A stretch of 64,000 nt of DNA from Methanoregulaceae archaeon UBA467 (GCA_002503825.1 DASP01000015.1:1-64000); one strand, 5' to 3'; shown: positions 34,827 to 43,604, numbered from the stretch's first letter. Notes: generated by a model from the letters alone, not told the origin. Numbers and translations: made by a program.

Positions 34827-36137
34827 ATCGCACTCGTACACTCCCGGCAGGACCCTGGCGGGACCAGTATCAAAAAACAGGTCGTGGAACTCCTTGCAGC
34901 CGGGTCAGGAAATCCGTACCCTCTCGAAAAACACCGTTATGAACTTGTTGAGGTAGAGGAGCGCCTCATTTATGCCGATCATATCGACCGGGAACTCTCA
35001 TGTGACCTGATAATATTTCTCTCGCGTCATTCCAGTGTCAATCCGGTACCTGTCCTTACCGTGCATGTGACAGGCAATATCAGTTCGGCCGATTTTGGAG
35101 GGAAACCCGGTTCACTTCCCCCTGCTGCACCTGCATGGATGCATGCCGTGCTTGGCGGGCTCTCAAAAAATGCACCGCCGGGGTACCGGGTAGCGTACGA
35201 GATCACTCATCACGGCCCGTCAGAGCTTGAAACGCCCTCTTTTTTTGTCGAGGTCGGGAGCACCGAAAAAGAATGGAATGACCCTGTTGCAGCCCGTGCA
35301 GTTGCGTTAAGTGTTCTCTGCGCAGATCCCGCCGGGGTCATCCCCCTCGCCGGGTTCGGGGGAACCCATTATGCTGCCCGGGAGACCGAAATCGCACTCA
35401 CCACCCGCGGTGCATTCGGGCACATTGCACATTCACGTGATATTTCGGGATTAAACGCGGATATGGTGCGGCTCATGGCAGAAAAGAGCGGGGCTGTTGC
35501 AGTGTATGTCGACAGGAAAGCAGTTACAACGGATGAGAATGCCCGGCTCGACAGGGCATTCTGCGAATGCGGGCTGGTGCGACTCACCGAGGGGGACTTA
35601 CACCATATGGGCGCCCTTTCGTGGTCGACATACCTCTCCTTCCTCTCGCTTGCCGGGAAGATCGACCCCGGTTCACAGGTGAGCCTGCACAGGTTCCTGT
35701 CTGACGGAAGACCGAAATTAATTGAAATTCCAGGTGATTTACTCGAAGAAACCCTGAAAACAAATGAAAAGAGGTTCACAACCGGACTCGGTGAACTCCC
35801 CCTCGCCCATCTATCGACAGGTAAACGAGCGGTGCTGCCGGTTTTTATCGCACTGGAGGAGAATTGTCCGGATGTACTGAATGATTTAATAAGCTTATGC
35901 GTAACAACCTTAAGTAGCGAAGAACACATTGCGATTGAGGGGGATCACCTTATCATCCGGAAAATGCGGCTCGACCCCATAAAAGCGCGCGAACTGGGGA
36001 TTCCGAAGGGACCATTACTCGGTGTCCTGATGAAAGGCCGTAACGTGAACGTCGATGGAAGGGAGATCACACCGGAAATGGTCCGGGTTCGCGATGAGAA
36101 AAAAATCCACATCCCGGGATTGGAGAATTACCTATGA
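34827..36137 (+). CDS. dtdA: D-aminoacyl-tRNA deacylase DtdA, start codon unclear
   Basis: Archaeal/plant-type D-aminoacyl-tRNA deacylase, which removes D-amino acids from mischarged tRNA. Motifs are RELSCDLIIFLSRH, VHVTGN, YEITHHGPSE and GFGGTHYAARE (zinc ligands and active site), then GAFGHIAHSRD. The first usual in-frame start is GTG 34884, but the conserved family N-terminus (KIALVHSRQDPGGTSI) lies upstream and is readable from about 34824, in a frame open back to TGA 34806 with no ATG, GTG or TTG. Possible reasons are an AUC or other rare start, a lost base at the A-run 34821-34825, or an assembly error. The stop overlaps the ftsZ ATG by 4 nt. Confidence 0.88.
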   Translation: MALVHSRQDPGGTSIKKQVVELLAAGSGNPYPLEKHRYELVEVEERLIYADHIDRELSCDLIIFLSRHSSVNPVPVLTVHVTGNISSADFGGKPGSLPPAAPAWMHAVLGGLSKNAPPGYRVAYEITHHGPSELETPSFFVEVGSTEKEWNDPVAARAVALSVLCADPAGVIPLAGFGGTHYAARETEIALTTRGAFGHIAHSRDISGLNADMVRLMAEKSGAVAVYVDRKAVTTDENARLDRAFCECGLVRLTEGDLHHMGALSWSTYLSFLSLAGKIDPGSQVSLHRFLSDGRPKLIEIPGDLLEETLKTNEKRFTTGLGELPLAHLSTGKRAVLPVFIALEENCPDVLNDLISLCVTTLSSEEHIAIEGDHLIIRKMRLDPIKARELGIPKGPLLGVLMKGRNVNVDGREITPEMVRVRDEKKIHIPGLENYL

Positions 36138-37225
36138 GATCAATTGTTGAAGAGGCACTCACAAGGGTAAGGGACGAACCACAAGATGTCTCGAAGAATA
36201 ATGAGGATCTCGACCAGATCCTCAAGGAGTTAAAGACCGAAATCGCCGTGATCGGCTGTGGCGGAAGCGGATCCAATACCATCACCCGCATGATGGAGGA
36301 GGGTATTCACGGGGCAAAGCTTATTGCAATCAATACCGATGCCCAGAACCTGATCCGTACACAGGCAGATCAACGCATCCTCATCGGGCGACAACGGACA
36401 AGAGGGCTTGGAGCAGGCTCAATCCCCCAGATCGGAGAAGAAGCTGCCCTTGAGAACGAACAGGATATAAAACGTATAGTCTCCGGCTGTGACATGGTAT
36501 TTATCACCGTCGGCCTCGGGGGAGGCACCGGAACCGGATGTGCACCTATCGTGGCAAAGGCTGCCCGGGACGAGGGGGCACTCACAATTGCTATCGTCAC
36601 ACTGCCGTTCACCGCAGAAGGGGCGATACGAATGGAAAATGCAGAGGCCGGACTTGAGCGCCTCAGGGATGTGGCAGATACCGTCATTGTTGTCCCGAAT
36701 GATCGCCTGCTTGAAGTCGTACCAAAACTTCCGCTCTACGCTGCATTCAAGGTCGCCGACGAGGTCCTGATGCGTGCGGTCAAGGGGATCACAGAGCTGA
36801 TCACCATGCCCGGGCTTGTCAACCTGGACTTTGCCGATGTACGGACGGTCATGGAGCGCGGCGGCGTTGCAATGATAGGAATGGGCGAGAGTGACAGCGA
36901 AGACAAGGCAGCAGATTCGGTGAAGAAGGCCATCAGGTCCCCGCTGCTCGATGTCGACATATCAGGTTCCACTGCCGCGCTTGTCAATGTCATCGGCGGA
37001 CCCGACATGACAATGGCTGAGGCAGAAGGCGTGGTTCAGGAAGTGTATAACCGAATCGACCCCAATGCACGCATAATCTGGGGAGTTCAGATCGATCCGG
37101 ATATGCAGAACAAGATGCGGACGATGCTTGTGGTATGTGGCGTACGGTCGCCACAAATATATGGTAGAAATGAAAAAGTTACCCCAAAAGTTCAGAAGCA
37201 ATTTGAGATAGATTTCCTGAAGTGA
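36134..37225 (+). CDS. ftsZ: Cell division protein FtsZ
   Basis: A 363-residue tubulin-like GTPase that forms the division ring. GCGGSGSNT (about 38-46) and GLGGGTGTGCAP (about 129-139) bind GTP. The T7 loop NLDFADV holds the catalytic aspartate that acts on the neighbouring subunit. The 35-residue N-terminal extension before the core is usual for archaeal FtsZ. Whether it is FtsZ1 or FtsZ2 is not decided here. It overlaps dtdA by 4 nt and is followed by secE after 6 nt, an arrangement seen in many Euryarchaeota. Confidence 0.97.
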   Translation: MRSIVEEALTRVRDEPQDVSKNNEDLDQILKELKTEIAVIGCGGSGSNTITRMMEEGIHGAKLIAINTDAQNLIRTQADQRILIGRQRTRGLGAGSIPQIGEEAALENEQDIKRIVSGCDMVFITVGLGGGTGTGCAPIVAKAARDEGALTIAIVTLPFTAEGAIRMENAEAGLERLRDVADTVIVVPNDRLLEVVPKLPLYAAFKVADEVLMRAVKGITELITMPGLVNLDFADVRTVMERGGVAMIGMGESDSEDKAADSVKKAIRSPLLDVDISGSTAALVNVIGGPDMTMAEAEGVVQEVYNRIDPNARIIWGVQIDPDMQNKMRTMLVVCGVRSPQIYGRNEKVTPKVQKQFEIDFLK

Positions 37226-37231
37226 TTATAC

Positions 37232-37426
37232 ATGGAGATAACAAAACCGGATATAAAATTTAACCTGAATGAGGAGCTATTCAGGAAATACTGGCGTATC
37301 CTCAAGCTTGCCAGGACCCCGAAAAGGGAAGAATTTCAGAAAATTGCACTTGTCGCCGCTGCGGGCGTCGCAGTTGTCGGCCTGATGGGATTTATCATCT
37401 ACGAGATCATGCTGTTGACGCCATGA
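37232..37426 (+). CDS. secE: Protein translocase subunit SecE/Sec61 gamma
   Basis: A 64-residue single-span protein. The amphipathic helix RKYWRILKLARTPKREEF lies on the membrane surface and is followed by a transmembrane helix from about residue 38 to 61 (AAAGVAVVGLMGFIIYEI). SecE clamps the SecY channel. It is placed as usual upstream of spt5, whose ATG overlaps its stop (ATGA). Confidence 0.94.
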   Translation: MEITKPDIKFNLNEELFRKYWRILKLARTPKREEFQKIALVAAAGVAVVGLMGFIIYEIMLLTP

Positions 37427-37905
37427 TGGAAATGGAACAGTCCGCCAGCCGTATTTTTGCAATTAAGACTACGTCGAAGCAGGAAAGGACGGTAGCCGAC
37501 AATATAAAAAAGGCAATCGATACCGGGGCCAGCGATGTAAAGGTTACGGCAGTCATCGTCCCCGATGAACTGAAAGGATACGTGCTCGTGGAGACTCATG
37601 AGAGCCTCCCCCGCATCGAACAGCTGGTCGAGAAGGTAGCGCATGCGCGCAGTGTCATCAAAGGCGAGACTGCCCTTTCCGAGGTCGGGCACTTCCTGGT
37701 ACCGAAACCTGTTGTCAGCGGGATATCTGAAGGCACTATAGTCGAACTCATAGCCGGTCCCTTCAAGGGTGAGAAAGCGGTCGTAAAACGCATCGATGCC
37801 GGAAAAGAAGAAATTACTGTGGAATTATACGAGAGTGTGCTCCCGATCCCCATCACGGTCCGCGGCGATAATGTCAGGGTCGTTGATAAGGGCGATCTGA
37901 GCTGA
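37423..37905 (+). CDS. spt5: Transcription elongation factor Spt5 (NusG)
   Basis: A 160-residue Spt5. The NGN domain occupies about 10-95 (FAIKTTSKQERTVADNI, GYVLVETHE) and a KOW domain about 105-155 (ISEGTIVELIAGPFKGEKAVVKRID, key part GPFKGEKA). Spt5 binds the RNA polymerase clamp with Spt4 and supports processive elongation; the KOW part contacts ribosomal protein S10. Coupled by a 4-nt overlap to secE. The rpl11 operon follows after a promoter-containing gap. Confidence 0.95.
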   Translation: MMEMEQSASRIFAIKTTSKQERTVADNIKKAIDTGASDVKVTAVIVPDELKGYVLVETHESLPRIEQLVEKVAHARSVIKGETALSEVGHFLVPKPVVSGISEGTIVELIAGPFKGEKAVVKRIDAGKEEITVELYESVLPIPITVRGDNVRVVDKGDLS

Positions 37906-37933
37906 TATACACCCCTGTTTTTTCCGGTTCTGG

Positions 37934-37944
37934 TATACATTTAA
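37934..37944 (+). promoter_or_regulatory. TATA-like box of the ribosomal stalk operon
   Basis: TATACATTTAA lies about 65 nt before the rpl11 start, predicting a leader of roughly 40-45 nt that ends in a GGTGAT ribosome binding site 2-3 nt before ATG. It would drive rpl11-rpl1-rpl10-rpl12. Confidence 0.5.
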
Positions 37945-38010
37945 GTCAGTACCGGTCAACCTTACTTAACCCACGCGGAGTACCCGTTTGCGGGACAGCA
38001 TGGTGATACT

Positions 38011-38487
38011 ATGGCAGAAGTGGTCGAGGTATTAGTACCCGGAGGCAAGGCAACCGCAGGTCCGCCAATCGGACCCGCTCTTGGACCACTTGGCATTAAC
38101 GTGAAGGCAGTTGTTGATGAGATCAACAACAAGACGTCGTCATTCAACGGCATGCAGGTGCCGGTGAAGATCGAGGTCGATGACAAGAAGAACTTCACGG
38201 TCACAGTAGGTATTCCACCTACGACGGCCCTTATTAAAAAAGAGGTTAATGTTGAGAAGGGTTCGGCAGAACCCAATATCCAGATAGTCGGTGACCTGCC
38301 TATAGAGGCCGCTGTCAGAATAGCCCGTATGAAACAGAACGATATGCTCTCCTATGACCTGAAGAATGCGGTCAAGGAAGTTGTCGGAACCTGTGTCAGC
38401 ATGGGTGTCAATGTCGACGGCAAGAGACCGAAAGAGGTTCTCTCTGCAATTGACAATGGCGTATATGACAAGGTCCTCGCAGAATAG
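38011..38487 (+). CDS. rpl11: Ribosomal protein L11 (uL11)
   Basis: A 158-residue L11. GGKATAGPPIGPALGPLGIN is the signature near the N-terminus (key part AGPPIGPALGPLG), and KDLKNAVKEVVGTCVSMGV-like sequence follows in the rRNA-binding C-terminal domain. L11 binds the GTPase-associated region of 23S rRNA with P0. First gene of the stalk operon, followed by L1 after 56 nt. Confidence 0.97.
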   Translation: MAEVVEVLVPGGKATAGPPIGPALGPLGINVKAVVDEINNKTSSFNGMQVPVKIEVDDKKNFTVTVGIPPTTALIKKEVNVEKGSAEPNIQIVGDLPIEAAVRIARMKQNDMLSYDLKNAVKEVVGTCVSMGVNVDGKRPKEVLSAIDNGVYDKVLAE

Positions 38488-38543
38488 ACAAGATAGAAAA
38501 ACCATAGAAGATCGTAAAGGTCGGAGAACTATGGAGGAATCAG

Positions 38544-39188
38544 ATGGTTGAAAGGGCCAGAATTTTGGATGCCGTGAATACGGCTATCGAAAAAGCGCCT
38601 AAACGCAAATTCTCTGAGAGTGTAGATATTACCATCAATCTCAAGAATATCGATATGGCGCAGCCGAAAAATCGTATTGACGAGACGATTCTTCTTCCCC
38701 ATGGTACTGGTAAAAAAGTCGGCATAGCGGTCCTCGGCAAGGGCGATATCACCACACAGGCAAAAGAAGCCGGTGTGGACCTGATTATCGGCCCCGAAGA
38801 GATTGAACGACTGGGCGGAGAGCCCCGCGAAGCACGCGGGGTCGCCAGTTCGTATCGTTTCTTCCTTGCTGAGACCGGTGTGATGCCGCTTGTCGGTCGC
38901 TGGCTCGGGCCGCGGCTCGGTCCACGTGGACGGATGCCGCTCCCAATCGCGAGCGGGACCGATATCAGGCCAATAGTAGAACGTCTTCGTAATTCCGTGA
39001 AGATACGCACAAAGGACAAGAAACTGTTCCATGTAAAGGTGGGAACGACAGAGATGCCCCCTGAGCAGATCGCAGAGAATATCGATGCGGTCATGAAGCG
39101 TGTCGAATCGGTACTTGAACAGGGACCCATGAATATCAGGTCGGTGTTTGTCAAGACTACCATGGGCCCGGCAGAGAGGCTGGTATAG
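38544..39188 (+). CDS. rpl1: Ribosomal protein L1 (uL1)
   Basis: A 214-residue L1. Typical marks are PKRKFSESVDITINLKNIDM (key part FSESVDITINL), LPHGTGK, PLVGRWLGPRLGPRGRMP and VKVGTTEMP. L1 forms the mobile stalk near the E site. In methanogens L1 represses its own operon by binding an early mRNA site; I cannot identify that site with confidence here. Its stop TAG is directly followed by the L10 ATG. Confidence 0.97.
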   Translation: MVERARILDAVNTAIEKAPKRKFSESVDITINLKNIDMAQPKNRIDETILLPHGTGKKVGIAVLGKGDITTQAKEAGVDLIIGPEEIERLGGEPREARGVASSYRFFLAETGVMPLVGRWLGPRLGPRGRMPLPIASGTDIRPIVERLRNSVKIRTKDKKLFHVKVGTTEMPPEQIAENIDAVMKRVESVLEQGPMNIRSVFVKTTMGPAERLV

Positions 39189-40049
39189 ATGGCATTGTAT
39201 ACCCATCATCTCCCGGCATGGAAACGGAAGGAAGTCGAAGAGATCAAGGCGGATGCAGGCAGTTACACCCTTGTAGGGCTTGTAGACATGTACGGCATCC
39301 CTGCCACGCAGCTCCAGCAGATCCGGCGAAACCTGAAGGGTAGCGCCAAGATCAAGATGACCAGGAATACCCTGATCAGGCATGCATTCGAAGAGCTCGG
39401 CGGGGACATGCAGTCTGTTTCAGGCCACCTGTCAGGCCAGTCTGCACTTATCTTTACGAACGAAAACCCGTTCAAGCTGTTCAAGACCCTCGAAAAGACC
39501 AAGACCAAGATGGCTGCAAAGCCGGGTGAAACAGCTCCTGAAGATATTATTATCGAGAAGGGGCCGACGAGCTTCAAACCCGGCCCGATAGTCGGGGAAC
39601 TCCAGCAGGCAGGTATCCCGGCAGCCATCGAGGGTGGCAAGGTCAAAATCCGTGAGACAAAGACCGTCGTGAAAAAGGGAGAGGCCATCAACCAGAAACT
39701 GGCAGCTGTCCTCGCCAAGCTCGACGTCAAACCGATGGATATCGGGCTTATCCTTCAGATCGCATACTATGAAGGAACCATATACGAACCGTCGGTCCTC
39801 GCGATTGATGAGACCGCCATACTCAGGCAGATTACGCTCGCCTCACAGCAGGCATTCAACCTCTCGGTGAATGCAGCGATTCCGACAAAGGAAACAATTG
39901 CACCTATCCTGACAAAGGCGGTGCGTGAAGCACGTGGTCTTGCCATTGAGGCATGCGTCTACGAGAAGGACGTAATTGATGCGATTATAGGAAAAGCGTA
40001 CAGAGAAATGTCAGCCCTCCAGAACGTTGTGAGCGGCAAATCAGATTAA
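39189..40049 (+). CDS. rpl10: Ribosomal protein L10/P0 (uL10)
   Basis: A 286-residue P0 protein, the base of the ribosomal stalk. The rRNA-binding N-terminal domain includes YGIPATQLQQIRRNLKG-like sequence and NTLIRHAFEEL; an archaeal insertion domain follows (GPTSFKPGPIVGELQQAGIPA, key part SFKPGPIVGEL). The C-terminal helices bind L12/P1 dimers. The chain stops soon after the dimer-binding helix and lacks the long Ala-rich acidic tail with a terminal GLGALFG-type motif seen in many archaeal P0 proteins; that motif is present in L12 instead. It abuts L1 with no gap. Confidence 0.95.
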   Translation: MALYTHHLPAWKRKEVEEIKADAGSYTLVGLVDMYGIPATQLQQIRRNLKGSAKIKMTRNTLIRHAFEELGGDMQSVSGHLSGQSALIFTNENPFKLFKTLEKTKTKMAAKPGETAPEDIIIEKGPTSFKPGPIVGELQQAGIPAAIEGGKVKIRETKTVVKKGEAINQKLAAVLAKLDVKPMDIGLILQIAYYEGTIYEPSVLAIDETAILRQITLASQQAFNLSVNAAIPTKETIAPILTKAVREARGLAIEACVYEKDVIDAIIGKAYREMSALQNVVSGKSD

Positions 40050-40066
40050 ACACTGAGGTGAAAAAG

Positions 40067-40372
40067 ATGGAATATATCTATGCAGCACTTCTCCTGCACA
40101 AGGCAGGCAAAGGAATCAAGGAAGAGAATCTTAAGGCAGTCCTTACCGCTGCCGGTATCGCCGTTGACGAATCCCGCGTAAAAGCGCTCGTTGCAGCGCT
40201 TGATGGCGTCGACATCGAGGATGCAATCAGCAAGGCAGCAGCAGCACCTGTTGCAGTTGCAGCAGCACCCGCAGCAGCAGCAGCACCCGCAGCAGCTGCA
40301 GAAGAAGAAGTCGAAGACAAGAAGGAAGAGGAAGAGAGCGGAATGGCAGGGCTCGGTGCCCTGTTCGGCTAA
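40067..40372 (+). CDS. rpl12: Ribosomal protein L12/P1
   Basis: About 101 residues. The N-terminal dimer domain (MEYIYAALLLHKAGK) is followed by an alanine-rich hinge at about 64-80 and an acidic, lysine-mixed tail that ends GLGALFG, which recruits translational GTPases. ATG 40067 is chosen over in-frame GTG 40058 because GAGGTGA lies 5 nt before it. The GCA-rich hinge DNA looks like a simple repeat but is coding. Last gene of the operon; T-tracts follow. Confidence 0.96.
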   Translation: MEYIYAALLLHKAGKGIKEENLKAVLTAAGIAVDESRVKALVAALDGVDIEDAISKAAAAPVAVAAAPAAAAAPAAAAEEEVEDKKEEEESGMAGLGALFG

Positions 40373-40375
40373 ACC

Positions 40376-40417
40376 TTTTTTCTTTCGTATCCAGTCCGCA
40401 CTTTAATCAGTTTTTTT
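40376..40417 (+). terminator. T-tract terminator of the ribosomal operon
   Basis: CTTTTTTC begins 3-4 nt after the rpl12 stop and a second run of seven T lies at about 40411-40417. Oligo-T runs on the coding strand are the usual archaeal terminator. A bulged stem around CGGAACGC/GCTTCCG follows at about 40429-40446. Confidence 0.5.
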
Positions 40418-40616
40418 ATACATCTGTCCGGAACGCAACGCTTCCGGCATTGTTATAATCGTCCTTCTGAACAATTTTACGTGGTTTTCGATCCAGTACG
40501 GGCTCTCCGGTTCTGCAGTTTACCAGGCATTGGTCTGAAATGCAGGTCATACCTTTGAACCCGGGGTATCCTACCAATTAAAATATTGCCGGACCGAACA
40601 TGGCTGGCAGTCATCC

Positions 40617-41129
40617 ATGAAATCAGTCAGTTCAGCCTTTATCATATTCTGTACGGTCATCCTGGCACTGAATGCCGTGACCGGCACACAATGCAGTGCT
40701 TCATTCTCCGACGTCTCTACCCCGTATAGCAGCGGGTACCTGCAATCCTATTCCTCTCTTCAGCATCAGCAGGTTTCCCGTTATTCCCCTGCCATGGAAT
40801 CGTATGCGGGATATTCGATCTCCAGGTCCGTTATGACCGTTGAAAAGGGATCGTTTGCGTCATTGTCGACACTCTCCCTGCGTTACACCGGTAACTCTGC
40901 AGCACCCCTTATCACAGACAGCCTGGGTTCGGTTTATGTGCCTGCTGCCGGAGAATCAGGGTATTCTGTCATGGGAGAACTCCTGGACCGTGGTGTGTGC
41001 CCGGTAACTGCCGGTGCGCTTGCAGGATCGGTTGTGGATGACAGTTCAGGGCTATGCGTCCTCCTTCTTAATTCCGGAGGGGTTGTGGGTTTTACCGACG
41101 GGCAGTTGTCAGGTTATTTTGCCTGTTGA
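40617..41129 (+). CDS. Secreted Ser/Tyr-rich protein of unknown function
   Basis: A 170-residue protein with an N-terminal signal segment (about 5-24, FIIFCTVILALNAVTG). The mature part is rich in serine, tyrosine and glycine (STPYSSGYLQSYSSLQ) and ends in a beta-rich half with two or three cysteines and a terminal FAC. No lipobox or membrane anchor is visible. I do not recognise a family. The AT-rich AATTAAAATA box about 32 nt upstream gives a short leader. Likely exported and perhaps cell-envelope associated. Confidence 0.62.
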   Translation: MKSVSSAFIIFCTVILALNAVTGTQCSASFSDVSTPYSSGYLQSYSSLQHQQVSRYSPAMESYAGYSISRSVMTVEKGSFASLSTLSLRYTGNSAAPLITDSLGSVYVPAAGESGYSVMGELLDRGVCPVTAGALAGSVVDDSSGLCVLLLNSGGVVGFTDGQLSGYFAC

Positions 41130-41835
41130 AACCCATGCTTAACCCTTTTGTCTGGTAAAACTTTACTTTTGAAACCGTTTTCTTCTATTAATCTTCCGGG
41201 TGTATTATTGGCAGGAGGATTATAACAAAGATGGAAATACCGAAAAATCAGGCTATACCTTACCAGGAATGTTCCGGCACTGGTGCAGATAAAAAAAGAG
41301 AAAACAACTCTGTCATGCCAGATAAATCAGGATTAATTCTCGCTGGATTGCTCTCCTTATACATTCCCTGACCGGGCAGATGTCTCTTCGTTAATTACAG
41401 AATTATAGGGTCCAGTTTGGCCGCACTCCTCACCCCGACACACCCGGGGATTGTGCCCCGCCGTTGCGGCGACCCGGGGTGCGACAGGGACCGTGCTCAG
41501 CGCTTTCACAAAAAAACCGGTAAAATATTTCCTGGAGATAATACCGTACCTCCTGCCTGCCAGAATTTACCTATCCAGACCTCCTAAAAAAGAGCCTTTA
41601 TCAGACTATCCTGCGAAGGGATTGTATCATAAATGCCATTTATAATTCCTTTTCCTGAAATTTACAGGTAATTCAGGGTGGAAATATACAGCGTTTTAAA
41701 ATATCTGCATGAGAAATAACTAACAAAAGGTGATTTTTTTATCACACCAGGGGACCGATATGGATAAAACAAACAGAAAAAGGCCGGGAAATCCGGGATG
41801 CGTCCGGACTCATTTTTCCGGAGAGGTGTCATTAA
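41130..41835. other. 706-nt gene-free gap
   Basis: Both strands lack a convincing gene. The left part is AT-rich with an isolated GGAGGATTATA-like stretch at about 41215. The centre has a GC-rich island (41421-41500) that can fold (see 41423-41496). The right part is AT-rich, with homopolymer runs, and holds the promoter region of the ABC exporter; GAGGTGTC is a plausible ribosome binding site 11 nt before ATG 41836. A 64-codon frame at 41451-41645 crosses the folded island and is probably chance. Confidence 0.5.
41423..41496 (+). ncRNA. Candidate structured RNA, three-way junction
   Basis: Complementary blocks nest neatly. GCAC (41423-41426) pairs with GTGC (41493-41496); TCCT (41427-41430) pairs with AGGG (41486-41489, one G-U); CACCCCG (41431-41437) pairs with CGGGGTG (41475-41481). 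Inside are GGGG/CCCC (41446-41449 with 41456-41459) and GCCG-TTG-CGGC (41460-41470). The result is a 15-bp closing helix and two hairpins. Strand is undetermined because most pairs are symmetric. No family recognised. Confidence 0.3.
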
Positions 41836-42765
41836 ATGAGCGTGGTTGAGGTAACAGACCTGAAAAAATCGTTCGGCAGGAAGGTCGTCCTCAACGGTAT
41901 CAGTTTCACGGTTGAGAAAGGCGAGGTTTTCGGATTTCTCGGTCCGAACGGCGCCGGGAAGACGACGACCATGCGCATCCTTCTCGGGCTGCTCCATGCC
42001 GGTTCGGGCAGCGCCCGGGTCATGGGGGCGGACCTCGGCGTTGACGATGCCGTACGGGGCAGGGTAGGGGTCCTTCTAGAGAACAACGGTATCTATGACC
42101 GGCTGAGTGCGTACGAGAACCTTTCCTATTATGCACAGCTCTACGGGGTGGAGAATCCCGGTGACCGCATCAGTGAACTGCTGCAATTTGCCGGGCTGAC
42201 AGAACGGAAAGATGACCCCGCCGGGACGTTCTCGACCGGGATGAAGAGAAAGCTCGGGATTGCCAGGGCAATCCTGCACGACCCGGAGATAGTCTTTCTC
42301 GACGAGCCGTCTTCGGGGCTCGACCCGGAAGCCCAGCACATGGTCAGGGACCTGATCCTCAGGCTTTCAGGCCGGGAAGGGATTACGATATTTCTCAATT
42401 CGCATAACCTCGATGAAGTCCAGCGGGTCTGCAACAGGGTTGCCATCCTCAACCAGGGTGAGATAAAAGCACTCGACAGCGTGAGCAGCCTGACGGCCGG
42501 TGCAGGCATGACGGTCTTTGGCGTGACGCTTTCGGACAAGGCGCAGGCCGGTGCCGCACAGCGTGTTCTCGAAGGGATTGCAGGGGTGTCGGACCTGCAG
42601 GTACAGGGCGATCACATCTCGATGAAGATCCCGCACAATGGTGCCCCGGAAGTCCTTTTCACACTCACCGGGGCCGGGATCTCGCTTGAAGAGGCGAAGA
42701 AGCAGTCGAGGTCGCTTGAAGAAATTTACCTTGACGTAATGAAAAAGGCGGAGGCGTCATCGTGA
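41836..42765 (+). CDS. ABC exporter ATP-binding protein
   Basis: A 309-residue exporter-type ATPase. Walker A GPNGAGKTTT lies near residue 37, the signature FSTGMKRKLG near 134, Walker B VFLDEPSSGLDP near 154 and the switch histidine in LNSHNLDEV. The last 90 residues form a C-terminal accessory domain. It overlaps the permease gene by 4 nt (codons GTGA), so the two make one transporter. Substrate unknown; separate from the exporter at 15-19 kb. Confidence 0.93.
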   Translation: MSVVEVTDLKKSFGRKVVLNGISFTVEKGEVFGFLGPNGAGKTTTMRILLGLLHAGSGSARVMGADLGVDDAVRGRVGVLLENNGIYDRLSAYENLSYYAQLYGVENPGDRISELLQFAGLTERKDDPAGTFSTGMKRKLGIARAILHDPEIVFLDEPSSGLDPEAQHMVRDLILRLSGREGITIFLNSHNLDEVQRVCNRVAILNQGEIKALDSVSSLTAGAGMTVFGVTLSDKAQAGAAQRVLEGIAGVSDLQVQGDHISMKIPHNGAPEVLFTLTGAGISLEEAKKQSRSLEEIYLDVMKKAEASS

Positions 42766-43466
42766 GAGAAGTGATGGTAGTTGCGAGGAGGGAGATACAG
42801 CAGATCCTCCGTTCGAAAAACCTCCTTATCTCTGCAGTCGCGTTTGTCGTGGTGTTCGGGGCGATCTCGACGCCGGCAGTGATCATTGCCGCCGATAACC
42901 CGGCCGTCATACTGGACCAGCTCGGGTTTTACCTTGTCCTGACGCTCGGGATATTCTGCGGGTACATCTTTTCAGGACAGGCATTCCTGCGGGAAAAGAC
43001 TGAAGGTGTCATCGAGACGCTGCTCTGCTCCCCGCTGTCGCTCCGCCAGATCTGGCTTGGGAAGGTAACCGGGGTGACCATCCCTGCATACGTGATGGCA
43101 CTTGCAACAGCGGTTATCATTGCTGCCGGATCGTCTGCCATCCTGGAAAGGACGATCATATACTCCCCGCAGGTCATCGTGCACATCCTGATTGTCATTC
43201 CCGCATTCATTGCGGCGGCATCAGGCCTTATCGGGTTTGCACAGCTCCTCCTCGGGATGAGGGAGAACCAGATCCTGAACTTCGGCATCATCATGGGCCT
43301 GATCTTCGTGATCAGTTTCACCCGCGAGGTCATCGGGCCGACAGTCGAGATTACGTGGCCGGTCCTGCTGGGAACGCTGCTTGTCGCCGGAGCGCTCCTT
43401 GCCCTGATCTTCTGGCTTGTCCGGTTCCTTGACCGTGAGCGGATCGTCACCACCCTGCCGGAGTGA
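42762..43466 (+). CDS. ABC-2 exporter permease
   Basis: A 234-residue membrane protein with six hydrophobic helices. REIQQILRSKNLL precedes the first helix, and LREKTEGVIETLLCSPLSLRQIWLGK (key part VIETLLCSPLSL) is the coupling segment of ABC-2 permeases. It lacks the large outer domain found in the 15-18 kb permeases, so it may be a simple dimeric exporter. Starts with GTG overlapping the ATPase stop. Confidence 0.9.
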   Translation: MREVMVVARREIQQILRSKNLLISAVAFVVVFGAISTPAVIIAADNPAVILDQLGFYLVLTLGIFCGYIFSGQAFLREKTEGVIETLLCSPLSLRQIWLGKVTGVTIPAYVMALATAVIIAAGSSAILERTIIYSPQVIVHILIVIPAFIAAASGLIGFAQLLLGMRENQILNFGIIMGLIFVISFTREVIGPTVEITWPVLLGTLLVAGALLALIFWLVRFLDRERIVTTLPE

Positions 43467-43493
43467 AATACTCCGGGTCGGGAGCGGTGACGT

Positions 43494-43604
43494 TCATCGT
43501 GGTGGGGGTGTAGGGATGAGAGGTCTTATATTCATTTTAACTGTATAACCAAGATTTTTGAGAAACGCGATGAGTCCTTTGCCGTTGATGACCGGGAGCA
43601 TCAT
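43494..43604 (-). pseudogene. hicA: Truncated hicA toxin remnant
   Basis: Just after the HicB-like gene, overlapping its stop by 4 nt (ATGA), a frame of 36 codons begins LPVINGKGLIAFLKNLGYTV, which matches the start of HicA. The catalytic part (the R-Q-x-G-S-H region) is missing: the frame runs into PLIPTPPPR and stops. The toxin is therefore broken by deletion, probably at the sequence now shared with the ABC permease tail region. The antitoxin gene upstream is intact. Confidence 0.6.

Noticed and set aside
40240..40330. GCA-rich simple repeat
   Set aside because: It encodes the alanine hinge and acidic tail of ribosomal protein L12, not a non-coding repeat.
41451..41645. 64-codon frame in the large gap
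   Set aside because: It begins inside the GC-rich folded island, has no ribosome binding site and changes composition halfway.
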